64,000 bases of DNA from Microstegium vimineum (taxonomy: Eukaryota > Streptophyta > Magnoliopsida > Poales > Poaceae), in assembly GCA_022036555.1 (NCBI GenBank), contig CM039126.1:35667090-35731089 (forward strand). The letters are read 5' to 3'. This document shows, one piece after another, positions 21,206 to 32,330 of the stretch (positions within the stretch are counted from its first letter, which is position 1; each line of letters opens with the position of its first letter). The translations under genes and the position numbers were made by a program. Under the pieces are notes generated by a model. It ran no database searches. It saw nothing but the letters and a program-made list of their open reading frames with translations, and was not told where the DNA came from.

Positions 21206-21814
21206 CTTCTCACTGGCTCTCTTCCTCTGACAAGGGCCATCGGACCTTTCGCCTATGGTCCGACGCCTTCCAGACAGGTGATCCGGAGCTTACTTACACT
21301 GAACTAGTGCCTAAGGCAGGACCGACGGACTACCTAGCTTGGTCCGACGCCTCCTTAGCAAACTGGTCCGGAGCTCTTTTCTCCCCCTATTTCAACTCTT
21401 TTCACTAAGACTCTCAAAGAGGTTTTGCTCCTACCATCTCAAGGGCTATTAGCAGGGTCTCTAGGACTAGTTGTGACAAGTGTGCATACACCAACTTTCC
21501 CAAACTCTCCTAGGTCAAGCTACTAATCTCATACCCCCCTTTATAGTATGGTCAAAGGAAAAACAAAGTCCTAGCTATACTTAGTGCCCTTCTCAACCTC
21601 ATGGCACTAAGGACTAGTCTATTCTTCAACTTGTATCACCATCCTTTGAAATCGAAACGATTTCCATCTTGGGGGCATGAATATCCATTAAGCCCATTCA
21701 TCTAGCATCACTTATGACCTAACTCAAATGACTTTGCCTCTGCAAAACACACGTTAGTCATAGTGACCTAGCATTGTCGTTAATCGCCTAAACACAAGGG
21801 ACTATGATTCTTCA
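21206..21814 (-). repeat. Truncated 3' LTR of Sirevirus A
   Basis: Aligns base by base with 33416-34024 with a few substitutions. It is preceded on the minus strand by the polypurine tract CCTAAAAGGGGGTGAT. The remaining 1.08 kb of the LTR (counterpart of 32331-33415) is missing. Confidence 0.85.
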
Positions 21815-22275
21815 ATCACCCCCTTTTAGGTGGTTGACGACAATACAAGCTCGAGTATAAAATAATGAGTGAATTTTGATAAGAGAAACATGACTTGACA
21901 TGAGATAGGCATGGGTTAGTGATAAGAATGACATATACATGCCTAAACCATTCAAACCATGACAAGCACAAAAGATATGAATTGAGAATAGTACTTGATT
22001 TCAAAGGATATGCTATAGCCAAAAGATCAGAGACTTGCGCGGAAGCAATATAGAACAACCAAGTGACATGATATATATATAAAGGTCTACACATGTCACA
22101 CAACCATCAAGTCTCAACCATCACACACAAATCACACAATGCATAAAGATGGTAAATGTGATGCATGATGCGATAGAGTATAATACACAGCAAAAGAACG
22201 AATCCTACTAGCTCCCCCTGAAGCTAGCCCATACTCGACTCTCTCTCTCCCCCTTTGGCGTCTAAGCACCAAAGT

Positions 22276-24933
22276 CTAAGCGTCTGGAGGCAGAGTGGAA
22301 GAAGTTGTGGCACGGTCAAGACGACGGAACTCTGAGAGGTCGTCGTCACTGTCAGTAACCTCATCATCTGAGTCCTCCCCCTGAGTAGCTGGAACTGGAA
22401 GCGGAGCGGTCTGGGGAGACACTAGATGGGAAGCTGACGAGCCTGCTAACTCTATTGCTGAAGAGTCTAGAACTGTAGCTGGGGCAGGAGTAGGCGTAGG
22501 ATCCGCTGCCACTGTCTCTGCTGGAGCCTCTGGAGCTGCGGAGTCCGAGTGTGCCTCAAGAACTGACTCTCCTGGAGTCTCAAGAACCGGTGGCTGCTCG
22601 GGCTGAACTGGAGTAGACGTAACAGCAGTGGCATCGGTCATAATAGCAGTTGTAGGTGGAGTCAACACCGCTGGAGCACGACTGTCGTGAGTAGCCTCAG
22701 ACGAAGCGATGGAGGAACGGTGCTGGCCAGCTGTCGGTGTAACCTGCTATATCTGTAACTCTGCTGCTATCTGCTCACTAGTGGGGGATGGCTGCCTGGT
22801 AATGTCGCTGAACGACGATGAAAGGTCACGAGCAGTCAATCCCAACGTAGTTGACAGCGGCGTGAAGCCGGTAGTGAGGGGAGTAAACTGTTGCGACAGG
22901 CCAAGGGTGTCCAACCACTAAGTGACCTGTGTCGCCGGAGACTGGAACGAGGTGGTCAATCCGGCACCCTGAAGTCCACTGGACTGTATGGTGGGGTGGG
23001 AGTGACAGAAGGTCCGGCTGACACTGAGGGGGTCACTGAAGGGCCAACTGACTGCTGTGAGCCCACAATGGGGCCAAGAGCTGGAAACTGGGCCGCTGAG
23101 GGGCCAACTGACTGGGACGGCTTAGTTTGACTTATCATCTAGATCTGAGGCGCAGCCGGGAACTCAAGAGGAGGAGCGTCAGTCCACTTCATCATATGGG
23201 TCATAAAGGCCATGTTCTACTGTTGAATCTGCTGAGACTGTAGCTGCAAGCGCTGTGACTCAAGCTGCATGGCTAGCAGCTGTTGCTGCATCTCAAAGTG
23301 TTGCTCCTGAGTCTGCATTTGGAGCTCATCATGTCTCTGCTGGACCTATGTGACTGTAGTGACTAGAGAACCCTGCTGCTCCTGAATACGATCAAGGATC
23401 TTCAGCATCATAGTCTCATAGGCAGAACCAGAACCGCCAGCCTCAATGTCGTGAGCCTGTGGGGGCATAGGTGGAACTGTTTGGAAATCTGCGTCTGAGC
23501 TCCTGCTGCTCAATGCCTCTGATAGAATCATCCTGAGCATCCACATCATCTCTGTCAGCAGGTGTAGTCCTGAGTCTGACCAGTCGAAACACACGGTTCC
23601 CAAAACGACTATCAATAGAAGAGAGAACCTTGTATGGTGGGAAGGAAGTCGGGGACTCGTCAAGCAAAGCGCAAACTCCGGGGTCGGATCCCTCAAGCCT
23701 CAAAGCTATAATAGCGCAAATCCAGTAAGCATAGGGCAACTGTCGGCGAGACCTCATGCCATCTGCGACCACATCCTCAATCTCTAACACTAAGAAATCT
23801 GCTATGTCAAACGGTGTCTGAGAAACGAGGGCCTGAAGTAGGAACTGCTGCATATTGGTCAAACCCTCCTTGTAACCAATGTGAGGCACCAGTGTACGCC
23901 GTAGAACGTCGTTCAAATGGCGAACAGCAGGACGTAGCTCTGCTGGTGTACGTCGAGAACCCTCTGTGAAGGGTGGCCTGAAGAGAGGTGTCACGTCCTG
24001 GACTGACAGGGTACGTCCACCGCGAGCTTGGCGAGGTAAAGAAATGCCTCTGTAGCAGTCAATGTGAAGACAGAGCTCGCCGGCGGTCGAGGTCAGGTGG
24101 AGTACCTCTCTGAGCTGCGTCAAGTAGAGCCTGTGCCACTCTCCTCTGAATGTGTACCATATGAAGTTGTGGTCTGGCTCAATCCATACTGAAGCATAAA
24201 ACTCTTGAACCCACCTCTCAATGTAATTCCCGGAATGACCAAGGAGGTTGGCGAGTCCCGGAAGATACGGGAGGAAAGGGCGAATCTCCTCTCTAGCAAG
24301 CTCAACAATGCTCTCCAAAGAGCAAACTCTGTGAGGTCTGATCTGAATGCCTGAAAGTTGTGCGGCCCTGTAGAAATCCTCCATGAGAGGTGTGTGCCAT
24401 CCAGGGGAAGCTCTGGGGTCACGCTGATCTGGGCACCACTTCTCGAGGGCTACAAAATGGAGCTTCTTCACCTGCTTCGAAGTAAGATCACACAGATCAA
24501 GGTGAACGGAAGCTGAAGCTGCAGTAGGAGCTGCTGAGGAACTCTGAGGTGCACTATCACCATGTTGTGGAGTAGACTAAGCAGCCTGGGAGCGAGTGAC
24601 ACGCCCCTAGGGAAGAGGTGCCAATGGCGTGCCAAGTGCCTCAGTGACAAGCTCTCGCTCCTCTGCTGGAGCTGCCTCTGTCTCGGACTGAGCTGGAGGA
24701 GTAGAGGGCAGAACCCGCGGAGGGGTGTCGATACGAACTGAACCCCGGCGACCACCTCACTTTGCGCGGTCCGCTGCATCTGCAACTGCTTCGGCCTTCT
24801 CAGCCTCTGTCAACTTGCGCTTCTTCTTCTTCGGCTTCTCAACAAGCTTTGCCTTCCCCTTCGCCTTTGGAGGACGCGGAGGGGGAGGCGTATCATCACC
24901 GGAATCCGCACGAGCACGAGAACCATGAGCCAT
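22276..24933 (-). pseudogene. ORF3 (envelope-position ORF) of Sirevirus A, broken
   Basis: Read from an ATG at 24933. The N-terminus is basic and nuclear-localisation-like (KPKKKKRKLTEAEKAEAVA), with a TGA at 24759-24757. The central domain (24471-23443) carries ALEKWCPDQRD, RPHRVCSLESIVELA, NYIERWVQEFYASVWI and GYKEGLTNMQQFLLQALVSQ. A Gln-rich coiled segment and a Ser/Thr/Pro/acidic tail end at 22276. The core resembles the putative plant transposon-protein domain found in many plant mobile-element ORFs; function unknown. The position after pol is where Sireviruses carry an envelope-like ORF, but I see no clear signal peptide or membrane anchor. Element C has the collinear homologue. Several stops and frameshifts lie between 22,670 and 23,440. 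Confidence 0.7.
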
Positions 24934-26729
24934 CACTGATCAACAAGAGAAACTGCACACTGACAAGAGCCACTGTCAAGAATCACTGCTAGAGAACTCA
25001 CTGACTAGAACAACTGCCAACTGCCAACTGTCTTTGAATCACTGATCAATCACAACTGTCAGGAGAGGCTTGCCAAGCCACTGGACTGACCCTTCTAAGG
25101 CTTTTCCTCAATCCATACTCGCGAGCTTTGCCCCGAGTTTTAACTGCCACTGCCGCTGCTAGAAAGAATATATAGAAATATATATAAGCACATGTAACAC
25201 TAGAGACGAGATACCGTATGGAAGCAAGCACTAGATAAGAATAGAGTGAAATTTTTCATGGTACCTGAGGTAAGCGAGCGTGTCTAATCAAAGCACATCA
25301 AGCTCCACACCACACTACGCAAGGAAAAATTACTAACTTCGAATCACAATTGACAAGGATATTTTAGTGATTTGGAAAAAGATTTCAAGGTCAAGGAATA
25401 AGCCTAGGACATGACTCTATCTATGACTCGACAAAATGCGAAGTCGTAGATTGAAACCATACCCTAGCGGGACGATGAAGTTGATGACGATGAGTTGTAT
25501 TCGATAATGGACGAACACGGCAAAAATCACCTAGGGTTTGGGGCCAAACCCTAACTAAGTTAGGTGAAGTTAACTGTGGCTGGCAGGTGGAAGGGGGGAA
25601 ACCCTAGCTGGGAGTGAGCTGAGTGGTGGAGCTACGACGCCGGGAGAGGATCACCGGCGGCAAGCTGCTTGCAGTGGTGCGAAAGGCGGCGAGGGAGTGC
25701 TGTGGTGGTGCAGCTGCTCGATGGCGAAGAGGAGCAGAGCAGGGGAGTAGGTGCGATGGAGCTTCGGCGGCGCTCCGGTGAGGGTCTCAGTGGCGGCGAA
25801 TGGCGTGGGCGAGGGCGCAAGTGAGCGGCGGCGACATGGGGCGGCGCGGTGTATGGACGGAGTGAAAGCAACTGCCAGAACAGAACTAACTGCGGGGGGG
25901 TTAGCCGCAAAAAATCCGAGCGTCGGACTACTCGGCATAGTCCAGAGGTGAGTCCGACGGGGTGGTTCGACGGAAAGAGGAGTAAATAAGATCAACACAG
26001 TAAGTACCCGAGGTTCGGACCAGAGCTTCAGATGAAGCATCGGACTATCAGAAGGAGTCTGACGGTCCTTTGACTGAACTATTGGACGCTGACCAAGGCG
26101 TCGGACCACTCGCCTATGGTCCGGAGGAGCGTCGGACGGGTGGTCTGACGAGATTTTGTGTTTGGAAGAATTTAAGCAGAGAGGGACAGGGCGTCGGACC
26201 ACTGAGCGTCGGACCACGCAGAATGGTCCGGAGGGTGGTCCGAAGCTTGATTTGCTCTGAATTTTCCTGTTTTTTCTCTCCAATCTTTTGTCTTAGCCAA
26301 GTACCAACACAAAAGAGCAGAAAGAAACACTCGTTGGACCTGGCATAAGAACCATCTCTCAAACCCTCAATTTAGAAATAGTTCGCCATAGGCTAGAATT
26401 AGTTTTCATAGGAAAATAGTTCAACAAAGCTCCAAGGATCACCATAGGGGCACAAGAGGGGTATTAGCTACAGCTAGAGCTTTGAATGCTCCCTCTAAGT
26501 GACGAACCTAGAGGATGATCAAACTTAACCGAAAAGAAACGACAAAGCAACACACATGCATATGCTATGCAATACGGAATTTGAATCTAGGTTGCTTGCA
26601 AGTTTAAACCATGGTTAAGCTTTGTCACACGCTTTGAGGGCGGTTATCTCAACTGCGTTAGCCAAGCCTATGTGAATTACTAAAGATTAAACATGTTATA
26701 TTACATATGAATGCATGGTTCACACAATC
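24934..26729 (-). other. Noncoding region between pol and ORF3 of Sirevirus A
   Basis: About 1.8 kb without a conserved ORF. It contains an array of CGGAC/GTCCGA motifs (about 25,910-26,260) like those of the LTRs, then a CpG-rich part (25,640-25,860), then AT-rich leader-like sequence before ORF3. Element C has the same arrangement at 41,839-43,668. I infer a regulatory or leader region for ORF3. Confidence 0.5.
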
Positions 26730-27248
26730 TCATTTTTTAGTGAAGTTTGAGTGATCAAGCACATTTAACTCGCTTCGCAACCTACAAAAGGTTGTTTCAT
26801 CGAGTGGTTTTGTGAAGATATCCGCCAATTGCTCTTCGCTCTTAACTCCAACTAGTGTGATGTCTTTCCTAGCCACATGATCTCTAAGAAAGTGATGGCG
26901 AATATCTATGTGCTTGGTGCAAGAGTGTTGAACCGGGTTGTTAGCAAGCTTTACGGCGCTTTCATTATCACACAAGAGTGGAAGATCTTTTAAAACAGCG
27001 TTGTAATCAAGAAGTTTTTGGGTCATGTATAAGATTTGTGCACAACTTGCTCCCATGGCAATGTATTCCGCCTCGGCGGTTGACAATCCCACACTGTTTT
27101 GCTTCTTTGAGGACCAAGAAACAAGTGATATTCCTTGCAAGTGGCACCCGTCGGAGGTACTCTTCCTATCAACCTTACACCCGGCATAATACGAATCGGA
27201 ATAGCCAACTAGTTGGAAGGGAGCTCCTTTGGGATACCAAAGACCCAT
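26730..27248 (-). pseudogene. RNase H of Sirevirus A
   Basis: About 170 residues: MGLWYPKGAPFQLVGYSDS, DRKSTSDGCHL, LSTAEAEYIAMGASCAQ, LPLLCDNESAVKLANNP, DIRHHFLRDHV and QLADIFTKPLDE. It is the copia-type RNase H that degrades the RNA strand during reverse transcription. The conserved SDSDYAG block reads SDSYYAG here, so one Asp near the active site is lost. It is in a different segment from the RT because of a stop at about 27,290. Confidence 0.8.
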
Positions 27249-27290
27249 GCTAGGGGTGTGCCTTATGTACCTAAGGATTCTTTTAACCGC

Positions 27291-27851
27291 TCATAGATGC
27301 GACTCCTTAGGGCTTTCTTGAAACCTAGCACACATACACACACTAAACATGATATCCAGCCTAGATGCGGTGAGGTAAAGTAAACTACCGATCATAGAAT
27401 GATAGAGAGTTTGGTCAATCGGTTTACCTCCCTCATCGAGATCGAGATGTCCATTAGTAGGCATTGGGGTCTTGATTGGCTTGCAATCCTCCATCTTGAA
27501 TTTCTTGAGCACATCATGAGTGTACTTCTCTTGAGATATGAAGGTCCCTTCTCTCATTTGCTTCACTTGGAAGCCAAGAAAGAAAGTGAGCTCGCCAATC
27601 ATCGACATCTCGAACTCTTTGGACATCAATGCACCAAACTCCTTTGAATGTTCTTGGTTTGTTGACCCAAATATGATGTCATCGACATACACTTGGCAAA
27701 CAAAGATTTCTCCATCAAGCACCTTGGTGAATAGTGTGGTATCCACTTTCCCGACCTTGAAGCCCTTCTTGAGTAGGAAGTCCCCTAGCCTTTCATACCA
27801 AGCCCTTGGAGCTTGCTTCAATCCATAGAGTGCCTTGGACAACCTATACAC
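27291..27851 (-). pseudogene. Reverse transcriptase C-terminal part of Sirevirus A
   Basis: About 185 residues with MYRLSKALYGLKQAPRAWYE, the catalytic VCQVYVDDIIFGSTN and MIGELTFFLGFQVKQM, then the thumb region PIKTPMPTNGHLDLDEGGK. The active-site YVDD is intact. It is cut off from the upstream RT by a TAA at 27890-27888 (CAA in C) and ends at a TGA (TGT in C) at about 27,290. Confidence 0.85.
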
Positions 27852-27887
27852 ATGATTAGGACAAGTTGGGTCTTCAAACCCGGGAGG

Positions 27888-29957
27888 TTATGAGACATAG
27901 ATAAGTTCATTGATGAAACCATTTAAGAAGGCGCTCTTCACATCCATTTGAAAGAATTTCATTTTGTGATGTGAAGCATACGCCAAAAGGATACGGATGG
28001 CTTCCAATCTTGCAACTGGTGCAAAGGTCTCCCCAAAATTGAAGCCTTCAACTTGGGAGAACCCCTTTGCCACTAGTCTTGCCTTGTTCCTCACAACCAC
28101 ACCTTGATCATCTTGCTTGTTCCTAAACACCCACTTGGTGCCAATGATTCTTGCTCCTTTGGGCTTCTCTTCAAGTGTCCACACTTGGTTCCGGGTGAAG
28201 TTATTGAGTTCTTCATGCATGGCATTCACCCAATCCAGATCCGCAAGTGCTTCTTCAACACTCGTAGGCTCAACAAAGGAAACAAACGAGTGATGTTCAA
28301 CATAAGATGCAAGTCTAGAGCGAGTCATAACTCCCTTTGATGGACTCCCTATGATTTGTTCATGAGGGTGAGCTTGAAGGATAGGTGTTGATCTTCTATT
28401 GATCTCTTGAGGAGGGGGATGTGGTGCTTCAACATTTTGAGCTTTCGCCTCGGCTTGATCTTGAGGGATGTGAGTGTCTTCTTGAGCTTCCCTCACTTGT
28501 TCTTCTTCATCAACTTGAGGCGTGCAAGGTTGTGAAGGAACTTGATTGGCTTCATCTTCAACTTCTTCCACCTCTTGCGGGTTGATAGCACCAATTGGCA
28601 TGTTCTTCATTGCCTCCCTCAAGGGTTCATCACCTACATCAATATCCTCAAGCGCTCCTTGGGAGCCATTAGTTTCATCAAATTCCAAGTCATACGTTTC
28701 TTCAACTAAGCCGGTGGCTTTGTTAAATACACGGTATGCCTTGGACTTAAGCGAATAACCAACAAGGAAACAAATGTCACACCGTCGTTGGAATTTACCC
28801 AAGTGTTGGCGCTTCTTGTAGATGTACACTTTGCAACCAAACACCTGGAAGAATGAAATATCCAGCTTCTTCTCATTGACAAGCTCATAGGGGGTCTTCT
28901 TCAATAGCCTTTGGACAAAGAGACGGTTTGTCGCATAGCAAGCGGTGTTGATTGCCTTCGCCCAAAACTTCTCCGGAGTGTTGTACTCATCAAGCATAGG
29001 CCTTGCTAGAGTTATGAGCATTCGGTTCTTTCTCTCTACAACACCATTTTGTTGTGCAGTATATGTGGCGGATACCTCATGCTTGATCCCCACTTCATCA
29101 CAATAATCCTCAATCTTTGTGTTCACAAATTTGGTGTCGTTGTCACTTCTAATCTTCTTGATCTTCACATCAACTTCATTTTGAGCTCTTGTAGCAAACT
29201 TCTTGAAGATCCCTTGTGTCTCTCCCTTGTCTTGAAGAAAGAACACCCAAGTGTACCGAGAGTAGTCATCCACTACCACCAAGCAAAAGAAATTTCCTCC
29301 AAGACTAGCATAAGTGGTAGGGCCAAATAGATCCATGTGTAGCAACTCTAGGACTCTTGAGGTTGACATGAAAGCTTTGGTTGGATGGGTGTTTGCCACT
29401 TGCTTGCCGGCTTGACAAGCACTACAAAGTTTGTCCTTCTCAAACACTACATCCTTGATTCCTCTAACCGTCTCCTTCTTGACAAGCTTCTTCAAGGTTG
29501 ACATGCCCACATGTGCTAATCTTCTATGCCATAGCCAACCCAAAGAATTTTTGGAGAATAGACAAGTTTGCAAGCTAGCCTCATTTGAAGTGAAGTCCAC
29601 TAGATACAAGTTGTTGTGTCGGAAGCCCTTGAATAACAATGATGAATCATCCACCTTGGTCACAACAACCTCACTTGGAGTGAATAGACATTGGAATCCG
29701 AGATCACACAATTGACCAACCGATAGCAAGTTGAAGCTCAAAGATTGCACTAGTAAGACATTGGAAATTGATTGATCTTGGGAGATAGCCACTTTGCCTA
29801 AGCCTTGAACTTTGCCCTTTGAATTATCCCCAAAAGTAATCTTGTCTTGATTTGAACAATCCTCATCAAGTGTGGTGAACATCTGGGGGTCACCGGTCAT
29901 ATGTTGAGTGCAACCACTATCAATCACCCAATGACTTCCACCGGTCTTGTAGTTCAC
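27888..29957 (-). pseudogene. Protease-integrase-RT start of Sirevirus A
   Basis: A 689-codon frame. Protease: [14 protein letters not shown] near residue 10-20. GAG-pre-integrase: [16 protein letters not shown] and a zinc-binding CSACQ near residue 145-180. Integrase core: LLHMDLFGP (Asp), [10 protein letters not shown] (Asp; G-T-E-F altered to D-T-K-F) and [11 protein letters not shown] (Glu). After an acidic, Pro-rich linker, RT begins at [20 protein letters not shown] and runs to [12 protein letters not shown]. The frame stops at 27888. It starts after the gag TAA and a TAG, all in one frame. Confidence 0.9.
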
Positions 29958-29978
29958 CTAAACACAAGCAACTTGGAG

Positions 29979-31331
29979 TTAAGCTTGTTGTTTGGGAACC
30001 CACTCAAAGCGGGGCCCCATTGCCTTGGTAACCAACTCCTTTGCAACCCAAAGAACTCTAGGCTTGTTCTTCATTGGTGTACCAAGAAACACTAATAGTG
30101 GTCTACCCTTGTTATCCTTCTTGATGACATAGTGAGCATCATGAGCAAATGGCCTAGTGTGCTTGGGCAAGGTCTTGGGTGGTTGAGTCTTGCAATCATA
30201 AACGAAATGACCCACTTGACCACACTCAAAGCATCTTCTTGGCTTGGGCTTTGAGTACTCTTGATTGTAGCCATTGTTCTTGTTCTTGTAATAGTTCTTA
30301 GCTTCAATCTTGACCTTGGCCTTCATCACTTGGTTCTCCTTGAACCCAATACCGGTCTTGTCATTCTTCATGACGGTGTTCATCAAGAGCTCACTTTGAA
30401 GGTTGTGACCCTTGGTGAACTTCTCAAAACCACTAGCAAGCTTGGTCTTGTCATTCTTGAGCTTAGCAATTTCTTCTCTAAGAGAATTGATCAAAGTGAT
30501 AGCATCTTTGTCTTGTTCTTCCTTGGTCGACTTGATGGTGAAGGGCTTGTTTGCCTTGAGGTTGATTAGCTCTTCCTTGAGCTTTGAGTTCTCTTCCCTC
30601 ATCTTCACATAATCATCATATTTGTCGGCTTCAACAACTCTCTTGCCCTTGCACTTAGCACTTTGCTCAAGAGCCACATCATCAATCAAGATATCACAAG
30701 AGGTAGCACTTGCACACTTAGCACACGGGTTAGTAGCAACATGTGTAGCAAGATCTTGAGTAAGCAATTCATTTGCTACCACTAGTGTGCCATGATCACT
30801 TTTCACTTGGTTGTAGTCATCTTTTAGCAAGTTATACCTTGTATGGAGCTCTTGTGATGACCTCTCAAGCTTATCATGTTTCTCATTGGCTTGCTTAAGA
30901 GAGGCTTTGAGCTCCCTAGTGCTAGATGTGAGAGAATTAATCTCAAGCTTCAAATCATCATTAGCACTAGACAAGGCATAAAGCTTAGCATGCAAGTTAT
31001 CTTTGATCTCAAGTAGTTTGTCATTTTTACCCTTGTACTTCCTTATGATGCTAGAGTACTTGTTGCGAATTTTAATTAGCCCATCATAGGATGGTGTGTC
31101 TTCATCATCACTATCACTACCACTTGAGTCACCACTATCATCATCATCCTCTTTTTGTACCTTCTTATCACCTTTGGCCATGAGGAAAAAGTGTGTAGAG
31201 GATGAGCCTGGCGATGAAGGAGGTGGCGGTGGAATAGAAGAACCAATCACCAAGGCGGCCACCTTCTCTTCTTCACTCTCATCACCGGAGGAGTCACTTG
31301 AATCTTCAATATCGGTGAGACAATCACCCAC
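29979..31331 (-). pseudogene. Gag C-terminal coiled-coil part of Sirevirus A
   Basis: 450 codons. An acidic Ser/Asp-rich start (IEDSSDSSGDESEEEK) and a Pro stretch are followed by a long heptad-like coiled coil (ELKASLKQANEKHDKLERS; EENSKLKEELINLKANK; NSLREEIAKLKNDKTKLAS). Near the end is a CCHC zinc knuckle CFECGQVGHFVYDC (30233-30192), then a conserved tail LVFLGTPMKNKPRVLWVAKE. The coiled coil probably drives particle assembly. The ATG used is probably not the true start; this is the downstream half of one Gag, split from the N-terminal half by a frameshift near 31,330-31,450. Confidence 0.8.
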
Positions 31332-32278
31332 AATGTAAGCCTTGACATCCTTCTTCTTCTTGTGGAAATTGAAGTTCTTATTCTTCTTTTATGGCTTGTC
31401 TTGCTTCTTGTCATCATCACTTGAATCATCATTGCGGAATTGTAGCACTTCATTTGGGAGATTTGCTTCCTTGAAGAGCTTGTGAATAATTTCTTCTTCT
31501 TTGAGTCAAACTTGACTCCATTCTTGTTTAGTCTCTTCAACATCTTAGTGGTCTTCTTCACCATGAGAGCGATGTTGTCTTCATCATATTTACTTGACTC
31601 CTCAACCACCAATTGGATCTTGCACTTTTCTTTGGTGAAATCTTTGAGGGCCAAGTCCTTCTCCTTCTTCTTGGTGGAGGATGAAGAGCCACCGTCACCA
31701 ATCTTTATGTACATCTCATGAGAATTGATCTTGCCCAACACTTGTGTTGGTGTAGATGTTGAGAGATCTCCTTGGCGAAGCACGGTGACAATGTGTCCAT
31801 ACTTGTCAATTGGCAAGACACAAAGAATCTTGCGCACCACATCCGATGGAGACATTTGGGTGAGCCCAAGGCCATTCAATTCCTCTACAATAATGTTAAG
31901 ACGTGAGTACATCTCATTAGCATTTTCATTTGAAAGCATGGTAAAGGAATACAACTTAGCCATGACCAAGTGGTAGCGCTCCTCACGCTCACATTTGGTC
32001 CCCTCGTGTAGTGCACAAACATTTGTCCAAACATCATGCGCGGTTTTGCAATTCCGCACACGGTTGAACACATCCTTGCAAATGCCTCGGAAAAGAATGT
32101 TCTTCGCCTTAGCATTGTTCTTCTCAAAGAAGGGATCCTCGGCGAACACCGATCCGCCTATGGTGGCGGCTTTATGAACGCCAACATCCACGGCCTCAAG
32201 GTAGGCCTCCATCCACACTTTCCAATAAGGAAAGTCATCCCCATCGAACATGGGTGGTAGTCCATTCCCATGGGACAT
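31332..32278 (-). pseudogene. Gag N-terminal part of Sirevirus A
   Basis: Starts at ATG 32278, 39 bases beyond the primer site: MSHGNGLPPMFDGDDFPYWK, then LEAVDVGVHKAATIGGS, NILFRGICKDVFNRVRNCK and LSNENANEMYSRLNIIVEEL. This is the nucleocapsid-type Gag domain. The first zinc knuckle, present in element C, is destroyed: after KCYN the sequence jumps 93 bases relative to C, with a GCGGCA direct repeat at the deletion point in C, which moves the reading frame. Confidence 0.8.
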
Positions 32279-32316
32279 CTTGCTCTAGGCGGTGAAGCCT
32301 AATTTAGAGCAACCTT

Positions 32317-32328
32317 GCTCTGATACCA
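32317..32328 (-). promoter_or_regulatory. Primer-binding site of Sirevirus A
   Basis: TGGTATCAGAGC on the minus strand, two bases from the 5' LTR end at 32331. It is complementary to initiator Met-tRNA. Confidence 0.85.
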
Positions 32329-32330
32329 AT

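Noticed and set aside
29049..31338. Numerous 60-102-codon + frames opposite the Sirevirus A polyprotein
   Set aside because: Antisense shadows of gag and pol with no independent signal.
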